From Wocania_A sp965224845 (lineage in GTDB: Bacteria > Bacteroidota > Bacteroidia > Flavobacteriales > Flavobacteriaceae), in assembly GCA_965224845.1 (NCBI GenBank), contig CBDDAJ010000015.1, forward strand, positions 496,001 to 560,000: a DNA stretch of 64,000 bases, in the 5' to 3' direction. This document shows positions 1 through 8,354 of this stretch, piece by piece (the stretch's first letter is position 1; each line of letters opens with the position of its first letter). A program made the translations under genes and the position numbers. Under the pieces are notes generated by a model. That model saw only the letters and a program-made list of their open reading frames with translations. It was not told where the DNA came from and did not search any database.

Positions 1-1282
1 ACAATTGTTGGTAATGGTTGGAGTACCTGGAGTTGCCGGGACACTGTTGATACTATAATTTATCGTTCGTGCTGAACTCCAACACCCTGAACTATTGTTT
101 CTTGATCTTAAGTAATAAACCGTGCCTGTAGTTCTTGTAACTGTACTTGCTGAATTACTGGTACTGGTCCCTCCACTACTACTTTGCCAATATAAAGTCT
201 GTCCGCTGGGGTGACTCCCTCTGGTTAATACAGTACTGCCACAATTGTTGGTAATGGTTGGAGTACCTGGAGTTGCCGGGACACTGTTGATACTATAATT
301 TATCGTTCGTGCTGAACTCCAACACCCTGAACTATTGTTTCTTGATCTTAAGTAATAAACCGTGCCTGTAGTTCTTGTAACTGTACTTGCTGAATTACTG
401 GTACTGGTCCCTCCACTACTACTTTGCCAATATAAAGTCTGCCCACTGGGGTGACTCCCTCTGGTTAATACAGTACTGCCACAATTGTTGGTAATGGTTG
501 GAGTACCTGGAGTTGCCGGGACACTGTTGATACTATAATTTATCGTTCGTGCTGAACTCCAACACCCTGAACTATTGTTTCTTGATCTTAAGTAATAAAC
601 CGTGCCTGTAGTTCTTGTAACTGTACTTGCTGAATTACTGGTACTGGTCCCTCCACTACTACTTTGCCAATATAAAGTCTGCCCGCTGGGGTGACTCCCT
701 CTGGTTAATACAGTACTGCCACAATTGTTGGTTATAGTTGGAGTACCTGGAGTTGCCGGGACACTGTTGATACTATAATTTATCGTTCGTGCTGAACTCC
801 AACACCCTGAACTATTATTTCTTGATCTTAAGTAATAAACCGTGCCTGTAGTTCTAGTTACCGTACTTGCTGAATTACTGGTACTGGTCCCTCCACTACT
901 ACTTTGCCAATATAAAGTCTGTCCGCTGGGGTGACTCCCTCTGGTTAATACAGTACTGCCACAATTGTTGGTAATGGTTGGAGTACCTGGAGTTGCCGGG
1001 ACACTGTTGATACTATAATTTATCGTTCGTGCTGAACTCCAACACCCTGAACTATTGTTTCTTGATCTTAAGTAATAAACCGTGCCTGTAGTTCTTGTAA
1101 CTGTACTTGCTGAATTACTGGTACTGGTCCCTCCACTACTACTTTGCCAATATAAAGTCTGTCCGCTGGGGTGACTCCCTCTGGTTAATACAGTACTGCC
1201 ACAATTGTTGGTAATGGTTGGAGTACCTGGAGTTGCCGGGACACTGTTGATACTATAATTTATCGTTCGTGCTGAACTCCAA
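1..1282 (-). pseudogene. Continuation of the Ig-like repeat protein in the shifted frame, open to window edge
   Basis: These bases hold about 5.3 further copies of the 80-residue unit found in the gene at 1283-2521, but in a frame displaced by one base. Each unit has the conserved core seen in the intact part: an NNCGS turn, YWQSSSGGTSTSNS, a VYYL strand and GCWSSARTINYSI. I see no stop within a unit in this frame, so without the extra base at 1283 the protein would run continuously off the left edge. There is no start codon of its own. It is therefore either the rest of a gene interrupted by a sequencing or assembly error in a hard-to-assemble repeat, or the dead 3' part of a truly frameshifted gene. 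Confidence 0.75.
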
Positions 1283-2200
1283 TCACCCTGAACTATTGTT
1301 TCTTGCTCTTAAGTAATAAACCGTGCCTGTAGTTCTAGTTACCGTACTTGCTGAATTACTGGTACTGGTTCCTCCACTACTACTTTGCCAATATAAAGTC
1401 TGTCCGCTGGGGTGACTCCCTCTGGTTAATACAGTACTGCCACAATTATTGGTAATGGTTGGAGTACCTGGAGTTGCCGGGACACTGTTGATACTATAAT
1501 TTATCGTTCGTGCTGAACTCCAACAGCCAGAACTATTATTTCTTGCTCTTAAATAATATACTGTACCAGAATTTCTTGTAATAGATGTGCTTGAGCTACT
1601 TGTACTGGTACCATTAGAGCTACTTTGCCAATACCAGGTAATGCCGCTTGGCGAACTTCCTTTTGTTAATATAGAGCTCCCGCAATTGTTTGTTACAGTT
1701 GGGGCGCTTGGAATACTCGGCACACTATTAATACTATAATTTATCGTTCGTGCTGAACTCCAACACCCTGAACTATTATTTCTTGCTCTTAAGTAATAAA
1801 CTGAACCTGTAGTTCTACTAATTGTTGTCATTGAATTACTTGTACTGGTACCACTAGAACTACTTTGCCAGTACCAGGTAATGCCGCTTGGTGAACTTCC
1901 TTTAGTTAGTACCGCACTGCCACAATCGTTAACTACAGTCGGAGCACTAGGAGTAGCAGGAACCGTATTAATACTGTAACTCTTATTACTTGAAGAACTA
2001 CTCCAAGTTCCTGAAGAGTTTCGAGCTCTTAAATATTGGATCGTACCACTTGTTTTGGTTATTGTTGAACTAGAATTACTTGTGCTTGTTCCAGAACTTG
2101 TACTTTGCCAATACCAGGTAACACCACTTGGAGGGTTTCCTCTTGCCAAAACCGTATTTCCGCAATTTGTGCTTTGTATAGTTGGTGTAGATGGTGTAGA
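1..2200 (-). repeat. 240-bp coding tandem repeat array (80-residue Ig-like units)
   Basis: The same 240-bp sequence recurs with unit starts at 1, 241, 481, 721, 961 and 1201 and then, after a one-base shift, at about 1442. The copies between 1 and about 1440 differ at only a few positions each, for example around 441 (gcccac against gtccgc) and 730-740. Copies further right (about 1442-2200), which encode the N-terminal units of the protein, are recognisable but clearly diverged. Read on the minus strand each unit encodes 80 residues. The array continues past the left edge, so its copy number is unknown. Confidence 0.95.
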
Positions 2201-2521
2201 AGGAGCCGACGAAGCTATTGAAACATATAAATAATTACCAGTGGATGTAAATACCACAGTTCCATTACTCATTCCTCCATCCCATTTTGCCGAAACGTAG
2301 TAGGTAGACCCACTTTTCCATGAGCTCAATAATGTTCCTCCAGATATAATCCAATTATTAGGGTACTGGCTTTGCCCATTATTGAATTGATAGGTATGCG
2401 TGCTATTTGCTTGTACGCTAGATGAACCTGTTATTTGAGCATAAGACCAGGTAAAACTTCCCAAAAGTAAAATTAGACTTATTAGGGTATTTTTTTTATT
2501 AAGGTTGAAATTATGTATCAT
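1283..2521 (-). CDS. Secreted Ig-like (Ig_7/CHU_C-type) repeat protein, N-terminal part, frameshifted
   Basis: This encodes 412 residues with a signal peptide (hydrophobic core about residues 13-25, cleavage probably after SYA), a unique region to about residue 105, and then three full and one partial unit of 80 residues. The units carry the WYWQ...GTST...YYLRARN...CWSSA pattern of Ig-like domains repeated in Bacteroidota surface proteins. The frame ends at TGA 1283-1285, but the matching position in every neighbouring unit reads TGT (Cys). An extra T at 1283 (aatcaccc against aacaccc in the other units) makes the stop. The likely role is a cell-surface or secreted adhesin; the C-terminal end, where a sorting domain would be, lies outside the window. 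It is the last gene of a minus-strand group with 2532-2945 and 2999-6478, 10 bases after the former. Confidence 0.8.
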   Translation of the reverse strand: MIHNFNLNKKNTLISLILLLGSFTWSYAQITGSSSVQANSTHTYQFNNGQSQYPNNWIISGGTLLSSWKSGSTYYVSAKWDGGMSNGTVVFTSTGNYLYVSIASSAPSTPSTPTIQSTNCGNTVLARGNPPSGVTWYWQSTSSGTSTSNSSSTITKTSGTIQYLRARNSSGTWSSSSSNKSYSINTVPATPSAPTVVNDCGSAVLTKGSSPSGITWYWQSSSSGTSTSNSMTTISRTTGSVYYLRARNNSSGCWSSARTINYSINSVPSIPSAPTVTNNCGSSILTKGSSPSGITWYWQSSSNGTSTSSSSTSITRNSGTVYYLRARNNSSGCWSSARTINYSINSVPATPGTPTITNNCGSTVLTRGSHPSGQTLYWQSSSGGTSTSNSASTVTRTTGTVYYLRARNNSSG

Positions 2522-2531
2522 AACTTTTTTA

Positions 2532-2945
2532 TTAAGGGTAAGTTATATTTGTTATATTAAAAATGTATTCTAGTGCAGGTGATTGTCCTTGCTTTATACG
2601 CATTACAGCCCTTAATACACCGCCTTCCATTCTCGTCAAATTAAACGATGTTTTAAAGCCTTCTTTATACAAGGTGTAACTAAGATTACCTAGGGATGAA
2701 TTCATATTCCAATCTCCTGTTATCTTTGTAATGGGATATATAATTGTGTGATTTGTTCCTTTAACACTTTGTACCCATTTCAATGTATTACCTACTTTTA
2801 TTAATGTAGAATTAAAAGCTTGAGTTTTTTCCAAAACGCTAAGCTTATTACTTGATAAGGTATAATCACATTGCGGTGTTTGGGCAGATAATTGAATTGT
2901 AAATATGAATAGGCTTAGCGTAATAATTTTATATAAATAACTCAT
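2532..2945 (-). CDS. Small secreted protein of unknown function
   Basis: The product is 137 residues with a clear N-terminal signal peptide (hydrophobic stretch about residues 5-20, ending LSAQ) and a mature part of about 115 residues. That part alternates polar and hydrophobic residues in a way that suggests a small beta-rich domain. I recognise no family. It sits between the YD-repeat protein (53 bases upstream) and the Ig-like repeat protein (10 bases downstream) on the same strand, so co-transcription is likely. All three have signal peptides, which suggests one extracytoplasmic function for the group. The role is unknown. Confidence 0.75.
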   Translation of the reverse strand: MSYLYKIITLSLFIFTIQLSAQTPQCDYTLSSNKLSVLEKTQAFNSTLIKVGNTLKWVQSVKGTNHTIIYPITKITGDWNMNSSLGNLSYTLYKEGFKTSFNLTRMEGGVLRAVMRIKQGQSPALEYIFNITNITYP

Positions 2946-2998
2946 GGCTTAATATATTTTAATGATTGAATGTTAAAAAATTCGATGCTTGATTTGAA

Positions 2999-5900
2999 TT
3001 ATTGACTCTTATAGTGATATTCGTTTTCACTTACTATTTTACCAGCTGCATCTTTTACCATTTTTAAACGATTTGCAGCATCATACTCATAATAGATGGT
3101 ATAACCTTTGGAGTCTGTAATACTGGTTACTCCTATTAATGGATCAAAAGTATAAGTGGTAACCATTGCATTAGGTAATGCTTCTCTTAAATCATTTAAG
3201 GCTGTACGCAAATCGCCTTCTTTACCTGAAGACCCGATGGTTCTATCATCATCAAGGTCCGACTTACTTTGAATTTCCTCAAGTGTGTTATAACCTGACG
3301 ATAACGTCGCAATAGCTGATGTTACCTGAGTAAAAGTTGCATTTTCTATTTTTGCTATAGGGTATTCTTTTTCATAGCCCCATAAATAAACGATGTGCGA
3401 ACCATCTATTTTACTTACCTCTTGCACATTACCATCATCGTAATATTCATTATATTCTATTCTATTTTCCAGAGTACCATTACCTTTTGCAGATTTTATA
3501 TATTGAGGTAGGTTTTGATTTAACCAGTTAGTATGATTGAAGACAGTATATTGGGAAGATATTTTTTCTTCAGGATTAGAGCCTTCTTTTTTAAAAGTCT
3601 CTGTTTTTATAGGAATGGCTAATTGGTGCCTAGTAATTAAATTTGATTCTGATGATAGTGGAGAGGGGCTTAAATCTTGAGGGTATTCTTTCTTTGTTTT
3701 TAATAGTTCTCCTTTGCTATTAGTTGTTGAAACTATGGTTTGTTGCATGTGATCTGTGTTTCCATAAGTATAACTTATAGATGACACCATTTTTTCTAAA
3801 CCATTTTCATAGTCTTTTGTGATTTTTTTAGTCAAAAGTCTTCTTCCTCTGGACTCATAAAAATTATAGTAATAAAACCTGTTAGGACTATTGAAAATCG
3901 GATCATTCAAAACAACAGCAAACTTTTCAGGCTCTCTTTCAATAATTTTTAATGTTTTAATTCGTATTTCTGGAACATCTGTATATATCAGCGTATCACT
4001 TCTTACAGGTTCGTAACTTTCGTCAATCTTTTGTTTATTGTAAACCGTTTTTAAAAGATTACTTCTTTTCCATGAGGGAAATATAAAGCGATTATAGGGC
4101 CGGTTTGTAGTAGCATAGCTTACATCAACGTTTCTTCCGGTTTGGGAATAATAATATTCTGTTTTCCCATTGGTTACGGCGTTATTGGTGTGAGATGTAA
4201 TATATTCTGTAACTTTATTATAGTCCACTGGGTTTCCACTATTTGTACCTAACTCAACCCTACTTGTAGAACTAAACCATAAAACATCTTTTAACTCAGC
4301 ATTTGTAGTATTAGTATAATATAATAGAGGGTAGTAATAAAAATTCTTTGAAGGATCAGAAATTAATAGACCAGCACCGACACCATTAGGGCCATAGGCC
4401 ACATCTCCGTAAGTGTATTTCTTTTTGGTAATCAAGGTATCGTCATGGTTATAATTGGTTATGGTTTTTATTCTTAATCCACCTGCCTGTTTAGGAATAA
4501 TTTGCTGTGGGGTGGTTGTAGAGTAATAGTCATAAGTGAGAGTAACCTCCATCCAAGGGCTATTGCAGATACTCATATTTGAACCTGAAACACCGTTTGT
4601 CATGGCTTCCAGCCTGTAGGTATGGTTTTCTTCCACATAGATATCTTCAGTATGTACCTTATGATTGGCTTTATCTGCTTGGAGATGATCAAATGTATGA
4701 ATAACAGTTCCAGGAGTTCCATTGGTGATGTCCAATAGACGGAAGTACATATATGGTGATCCAGTAGAAGTATAATCTGAAAACATAACCGACAGCGTGC
4801 CATCGTAATCTATACCATTATCAATTACATCCTCCGTTACTGTAAAATCCAAGGTGTTATTGGCAGGGATACCATCAAAAAATCCGGATGGACAGGAGGA
4901 TTGGCGATTTATGGCTGCCAGATTGATTGTTTTTGTTTTTATTGTCTGACCGTTTTGTTGATAGTCTTCCAAATAGTAATTTGGTTCGTATTCAAATTCA
5001 GTATAACCTTTGGTAGGAAGAACAATTTTGTCCAATGTTGCCGCTTTCATATGATTGAAACTCGCATCCCTGCTGGTTCCAATAAATACTGGTTTCCCGC
5101 TAGGGTTGTCTGAATAAAAAGTCGCCGGAATCAAAGTTGTCGATGAGGTGCCATTATAATAGCCCCAAAAATCCTTAGTTCCGGTATATCTTGGAGGTAA
5201 GGCGGTACCATCATATTCGAACGAATAATCATTTATAAAAACATTATTGCTATCGTAAAATTTAATACCATCTAATTTTAAACTTTTTCGTTTGGTACTA
5301 TTATTAGCTATAGGTTGGTTATTAAGCCCATAGCCGTTTCCTGCGGTTCTGTTAAAATGACTATTATTTGTAAATTCTACTTTCTTAATTTGACTGCCAT
5401 GTCCATCTTTAACCGTGAATCCTGTAATTCGAGGCACACTAGTATTACCCATATCCTCTCGATCTGTGGCCTTACTAAACTCTACAGAGCCGTTTTTAAA
5501 AATGATTTTATCTAATACCCTGGTATTACCTATGGTAATTTGTGAAACATATTTAACAGTACTGTTAAATTTTCTTCCGCTCTGATCGGTTTGGTTTAAA
5601 AGCCCATCGGTGAGTATGTAACGGTTCATTCCTGTACTTTTAGAATCTGTAAAATGAGCTGAAGTATATTTAAATTGAATGGTGTCTTTTTTACTTGCAG
5701 AGATAATTTCAGTTAAATACCAACTGGAGTCGTAGGGTAAAACGGTATTGTATGATGCCTGTGTATCGTTTTCTACATCAAATGTTTCATTTATAATATT
5801 TGTTGTTTCATGCGCAGCTTCATTATCCAAACTCTTTCCGAATCTAAAAACTTTTCCGTATTCGTCGGTTATAACAATAGTTTTATTATTAATATCTACC

Positions 5901-6478
5901 TCATACTTATAAGGTTCATAATTTAAACTCTTATAAACCAAACTGTTGTCTAAACCAAACTGACCTGATAAAAGGCTCGAGTTAATGCTAAAGATATCCG
6001 GCTCTTTGTCATGTCTATAATTTATTCTGATCGTACCATCAACTGTCGCTGATGGGTCGTTTCCTACAAAACCAGCAGGTGAGTCTCCGGTTATGGAATT
6101 GTAATCTGGTAAACTGTTTCCCCTTGTTGAAAACCCGGGTAAAGCACCGTTTTGATCTACCTTATCCTGAATCACCCGGGTAATAACCCCTCCAGCGTTT
6201 AAAGACCAGCCTAAACCTACAAATGAGGCTTCCTGATCTACTTTGATACCACTGGCATGGTACGATATTGAAATGGGTAATTGTAATTCTCCACTAGTTA
6301 TTGTATAGAGAGGAATTCCAATTTTAGGCACGCCTGTACTATAATCAACAGGATAATCACCGTATTGACCTAAGCTGGCAACATTAGGTGAGTGAGATGT
6401 AATATTAGGTAACTCTTGCCCAAAAACGACATTGACAGATAATATGGTTAAAATTAGAAATGATAAAGTTGTTTTCAT
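2999..6478 (-). CDS. Secreted YD/RHS-repeat type protein
   Basis: The product is 1159 residues and begins with a signal peptide (about residues 1-20, ending VFGQ). The N-terminal part (about 25-110), with LPISISYHASGIKV and GLGWSLNAGG, matches the opening domain of large RHS/YD-repeat proteins common in Bacteroidota and related to SpvB/TcaC-type N-termini. The C-terminus has one recognisable YD-type unit (about 1115-1150, SITDSKGYTIYYEYDAANR) and stops shortly after it. There is no hyperconserved RHS core and no variable toxin tip, so a polymorphic toxin is not supported. It is first of three minus-strand secreted genes, and its start faces the divergent regulatory region at 6479-6780. Function is inferred only as surface or secreted. 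Confidence 0.85.
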   Translation of the reverse strand: MKTTLSFLILTILSVNVVFGQELPNITSHSPNVASLGQYGDYPVDYSTGVPKIGIPLYTITSGELQLPISISYHASGIKVDQEASFVGLGWSLNAGGVITRVIQDKVDQNGALPGFSTRGNSLPDYNSITGDSPAGFVGNDPSATVDGTIRINYRHDKEPDIFSINSSLLSGQFGLDNSLVYKSLNYEPYKYEVDINNKTIVITDEYGKVFRFGKSLDNEAAHETTNIINETFDVENDTQASYNTVLPYDSSWYLTEIISASKKDTIQFKYTSAHFTDSKSTGMNRYILTDGLLNQTDQSGRKFNSTVKYVSQITIGNTRVLDKIIFKNGSVEFSKATDREDMGNTSVPRITGFTVKDGHGSQIKKVEFTNNSHFNRTAGNGYGLNNQPIANNSTKRKSLKLDGIKFYDSNNVFINDYSFEYDGTALPPRYTGTKDFWGYYNGTSSTTLIPATFYSDNPSGKPVFIGTSRDASFNHMKAATLDKIVLPTKGYTEFEYEPNYYLEDYQQNGQTIKTKTINLAAINRQSSCPSGFFDGIPANNTLDFTVTEDVIDNGIDYDGTLSVMFSDYTSTGSPYMYFRLLDITNGTPGTVIHTFDHLQADKANHKVHTEDIYVEENHTYRLEAMTNGVSGSNMSICNSPWMEVTLTYDYYSTTTPQQIIPKQAGGLRIKTITNYNHDDTLITKKKYTYGDVAYGPNGVGAGLLISDPSKNFYYYPLLYYTNTTNAELKDVLWFSSTSRVELGTNSGNPVDYNKVTEYITSHTNNAVTNGKTEYYYSQTGRNVDVSYATTNRPYNRFIFPSWKRSNLLKTVYNKQKIDESYEPVRSDTLIYTDVPEIRIKTLKIIEREPEKFAVVLNDPIFNSPNRFYYYNFYESRGRRLLTKKITKDYENGLEKMVSSISYTYGNTDHMQQTIVSTTNSKGELLKTKKEYPQDLSPSPLSSESNLITRHQLAIPIKTETFKKEGSNPEEKISSQYTVFNHTNWLNQNLPQYIKSAKGNGTLENRIEYNEYYDDGNVQEVSKIDGSHIVYLWGYEKEYPIAKIENATFTQVTSAIATLSSGYNTLEEIQSKSDLDDDRTIGSSGKEGDLRTALNDLREALPNAMVTTYTFDPLIGVTSITDSKGYTIYYEYDAANRLKMVKDAAGKIVSENEYHYKSQ

Positions 6479-6553
6479 TTTGGATTTAGATTAAATGAAT
6501 ATTTGAACTAAAATTATGATGCAATAAAATTATGAAGGAGTTTTGGATTTGGA

Positions 6554-6718
6554 GTAAGCTATTTCATTACAATTGGTAAGCAAAAAGCTTATTTAGAGTA
6601 AGCTAAAACCTTACTTTATGTAAGGTTTTAATCTACACATATTGGTTTTTATGCAATAAAAAAAGGTGTTCAGCAATATTTACGGTAAACCCGTAATAAA
6701 AGTAAGCTTTTAGCTTAG
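6554..6718. promoter_or_regulatory. Phased dyad operator array in divergent intergenic region
   Basis: GTAAG starts at 6554, 6576, 6598 and 6620, that is, exactly every 22 bases. Most copies begin a 17-base dyad of form GTAAG-N7-CTTAC: 6598-6614 is perfect, 6576-6592 and 6554-6570 are near matches, and 6620-6636 is weak. A fifth site, GTAAG-CTTTTAG-CTTAG, is at 6702-6718. Sites 3 and 4 together form a perfect 11-base inverted repeat at 6604-6614 and 6620-6630. A separate perfect dyad TACGG-TAAAC-CCGTA lies at 6681-6695. The region separates the divergent YD-repeat group and the secretion-like operon, so a cooperative regulator acting on one or both is likely. The response regulator at 6781 is the natural candidate, by inference. 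Confidence 0.65.
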
Positions 6719-6780
6719 CGGTAAATTGCACAGAATAAATACTTTAGCAAGGTATTTCTTATTGTTTAATCCAGATAAGT

Positions 6781-7458
6781 ATGAATAAAATCATTAATGT
6801 TCTAATAGCTGAAGACGAACCTCTTATTATAGGTCTATTAAAAAAAATTTTTCTACAACTCTCAGACTCCAATGGCGATTGGAATTTTAAACTGCATACC
6901 TCACTAAATTGTGATACTGCATTAAAAAAAATAGATAATGCCATTATTGAAACACCTTTCGATTTGGCCTTATTAGATATAAATCTTCCACCTTCAAAAC
7001 ATAACAATGTGCTTTGTGGTGAGGATTTGGGTCTGGAATTGCGAAAGTACTTTCCTCATGTTAAAATTATTATTCACACAGCTACTAACGATAACTATAG
7101 GCTTAACAATATTCTAAGGTCTGTTAATCCTGAGGGGTTCTTAATTAAAAGCGATATAGATTATAAAGGCCTTATAATGGCTATAACTCGTGTTTTAACA
7201 AACCCTCCTTATTATAGCCCCAGTATTTTAAACTTAATACGTAGACATATTGCCAGCGATTTTGTTTTAGATACTACAGACAGGATTTTACTATATGAGC
7301 TATCAAAAGGCACAAAAACTAAAGATCTACCCAATTTTGTTAACCTGTCTAAAGGAGGTGTTGAACGTAGAAAAAGACATCTAAAAGAAGTATTTAACAT
7401 AGAAGGGAAAGGAGACAAAAAACTTATACAAATAGCTAAAGAGAAAGGTTATGTTTAA
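6781..7458 (+). CDS. Response regulator (receiver + C-terminal HTH), orphan
   Basis: The product is 225 residues. The receiver domain occupies about 1-130 with the acidic pair E11/D12, phospho-acceptor D66 in LALLDINLP, T100 and K123, all in the expected places. The C-terminal 60 residues are a helix-turn-helix domain of LuxR-like layout. It is closely related over its full length, with the same residue numbering, to the regulator at 42138-42809, which sits beside a TPR sensor kinase; here no kinase is nearby. The gene overlaps the pseudopilin start by 8 bases, so it is the first gene of the secretion-like operon and probably controls it. Its upstream region holds the phased dyad array. The partner kinase is unknown. 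Confidence 0.85.
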   Translation: MNKIINVLIAEDEPLIIGLLKKIFLQLSDSNGDWNFKLHTSLNCDTALKKIDNAIIETPFDLALLDINLPPSKHNNVLCGEDLGLELRKYFPHVKIIIHTATNDNYRLNNILRSVNPEGFLIKSDIDYKGLIMAITRVLTNPPYYSPSILNLIRRHIASDFVLDTTDRILLYELSKGTKTKDLPNFVNLSKGGVERRKRHLKEVFNIEGKGDKKLIQIAKEKGYV

Positions 7459-7870
7459 AAATAAAAAGCACCTAATAAGAAAACTACCGGCATACAATTT
7501 ACAAGAAGTATTAATTGTATTGGTTATTATTGGCATACTGCTACTCTTAGCATTGCCAAACCTTATGCCTTTAATAAGTAAAACTAAAAGTGTTGAGGCT
7601 CAAACTCAATTAAAGTTTATTTATAATTCGCAAACGACATACAGATATATGTATTCAAAATATGCGCATGATTTAAATGAAATAGATTTTGAAGCCCCTA
7701 AAACAGTGCTGGAAAACGGAACAAGCAATTACAATTACGAAATTTTAACAGCCACAAATAATAGCTTTAAGGCTAAGGCCACTGCCATTACCGATTTTGA
7801 TGGTGATGGTATTTTTAATGTCTGGGAAATTGACGAAAACGGTACACCTAAACAGTTAGTAAAAGATTAA
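7451..7870 (+). CDS. Pseudopilin / type IV pilin-like protein (GspG-like)
   Basis: The product is 139 residues with a class III signal: a short basic leader (about 14 residues), predicted cleavage between A14 and Y15, Glu at mature position 5 (E19), and a hydrophobic helix to about residue 37. The mature C-terminal domain ends with DFDGDGIFNVWE (D115, D117, D119), a calcium-loop-like motif that resembles the calcium site of GspG-type major pseudopilins. The leader uses alanine in place of the usual glycine at -1. It overlaps the response regulator by 8 bases and its stop directly abuts the prepilin peptidase start, so the genes are translationally coupled. It is the only pilin-like gene here; minor pseudopilins are not seen. 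Confidence 0.85.
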   Translation: MFKNKKHLIRKLPAYNLQEVLIVLVIIGILLLLALPNLMPLISKTKSVEAQTQLKFIYNSQTTYRYMYSKYAHDLNEIDFEAPKTVLENGTSNYNYEILTATNNSFKAKATAITDFDGDGIFNVWEIDENGTPKQLVKD

Positions 7871-8350
7871 ATGATCCTTATAAAACTCATATTAATTGTA
7901 GCATTTATTTTAGTCTTTATTCAAGACTATAGCCAACGACAAGCCTTTTGGTTTCTATTCCCTGCTATTGGAATTTTAGGTGGTATGCTATTTTATAAAA
8001 ATACGCTTCCTGAGTTATTTCTTGTTTCAATACAAATCAATTTACTCTTTTTGGCAGTATTGCTATTAATTATATACCTGTATGCAAAACTTAAACTTAA
8101 AACCAACCTTTTAAATACCCTGGGGTTAGGCGACTTGCTTTTATTTTTAGCCGTATCTGTTTCTTTTTCAACGGTATCTTTTATTGTGCTTTTTATAAGC
8201 GCTCTTATTTTTTCTTTGGTGTTACACCTTATACTTAGCAAGCCTCAAAAAGCAGTAACCGTACCCTTAGCGGGGTATATGAGTCTGTTTTTTTTAGTGA
8301 GTTACTTATTTTACTGGGTTGGATTTGTAGATCATTTTTATAGCCTGTAA
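7871..8350 (+). CDS. Minimal prepilin peptidase (A24 family)
   Basis: The product is 159 residues, almost entirely membrane segments (about five or six). It has the two aspartates expected of aspartyl prepilin peptidases: D19 in QDYSQRQ after the first membrane helix, and D88 in the GLGD motif. Full-length PilD/GspO proteins are about 250-290 residues and carry an N-terminal methyltransferase domain; this protein has only the peptidase core. The likely job is to process the pseudopilin encoded immediately upstream (start codon follows that stop with no gap). The sequence is divergent, so the call rests on the GxGD motif, topology and context. Confidence 0.8.
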   Translation: MILIKLILIVAFILVFIQDYSQRQAFWFLFPAIGILGGMLFYKNTLPELFLVSIQINLLFLAVLLLIIYLYAKLKLKTNLLNTLGLGDLLLFLAVSVSFSTVSFIVLFISALIFSLVLHLILSKPQKAVTVPLAGYMSLFFLVSYLFYWVGFVDHFYSL

Positions 8351-8354
8351 GCAG

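Noticed and set aside
1..1441. Regularly spaced repeats suggesting a CRISPR array
   Set aside because: The period is 240 bp, the whole unit is repeated with no unique spacers, and it encodes an 80-residue protein domain.
2999..6478. Polymorphic RHS toxin with immunity gene
   Set aside because: There is no RHS core, no variable C-terminal toxin domain, and the next gene encodes an exported protein, not a typical cytoplasmic immunity protein.
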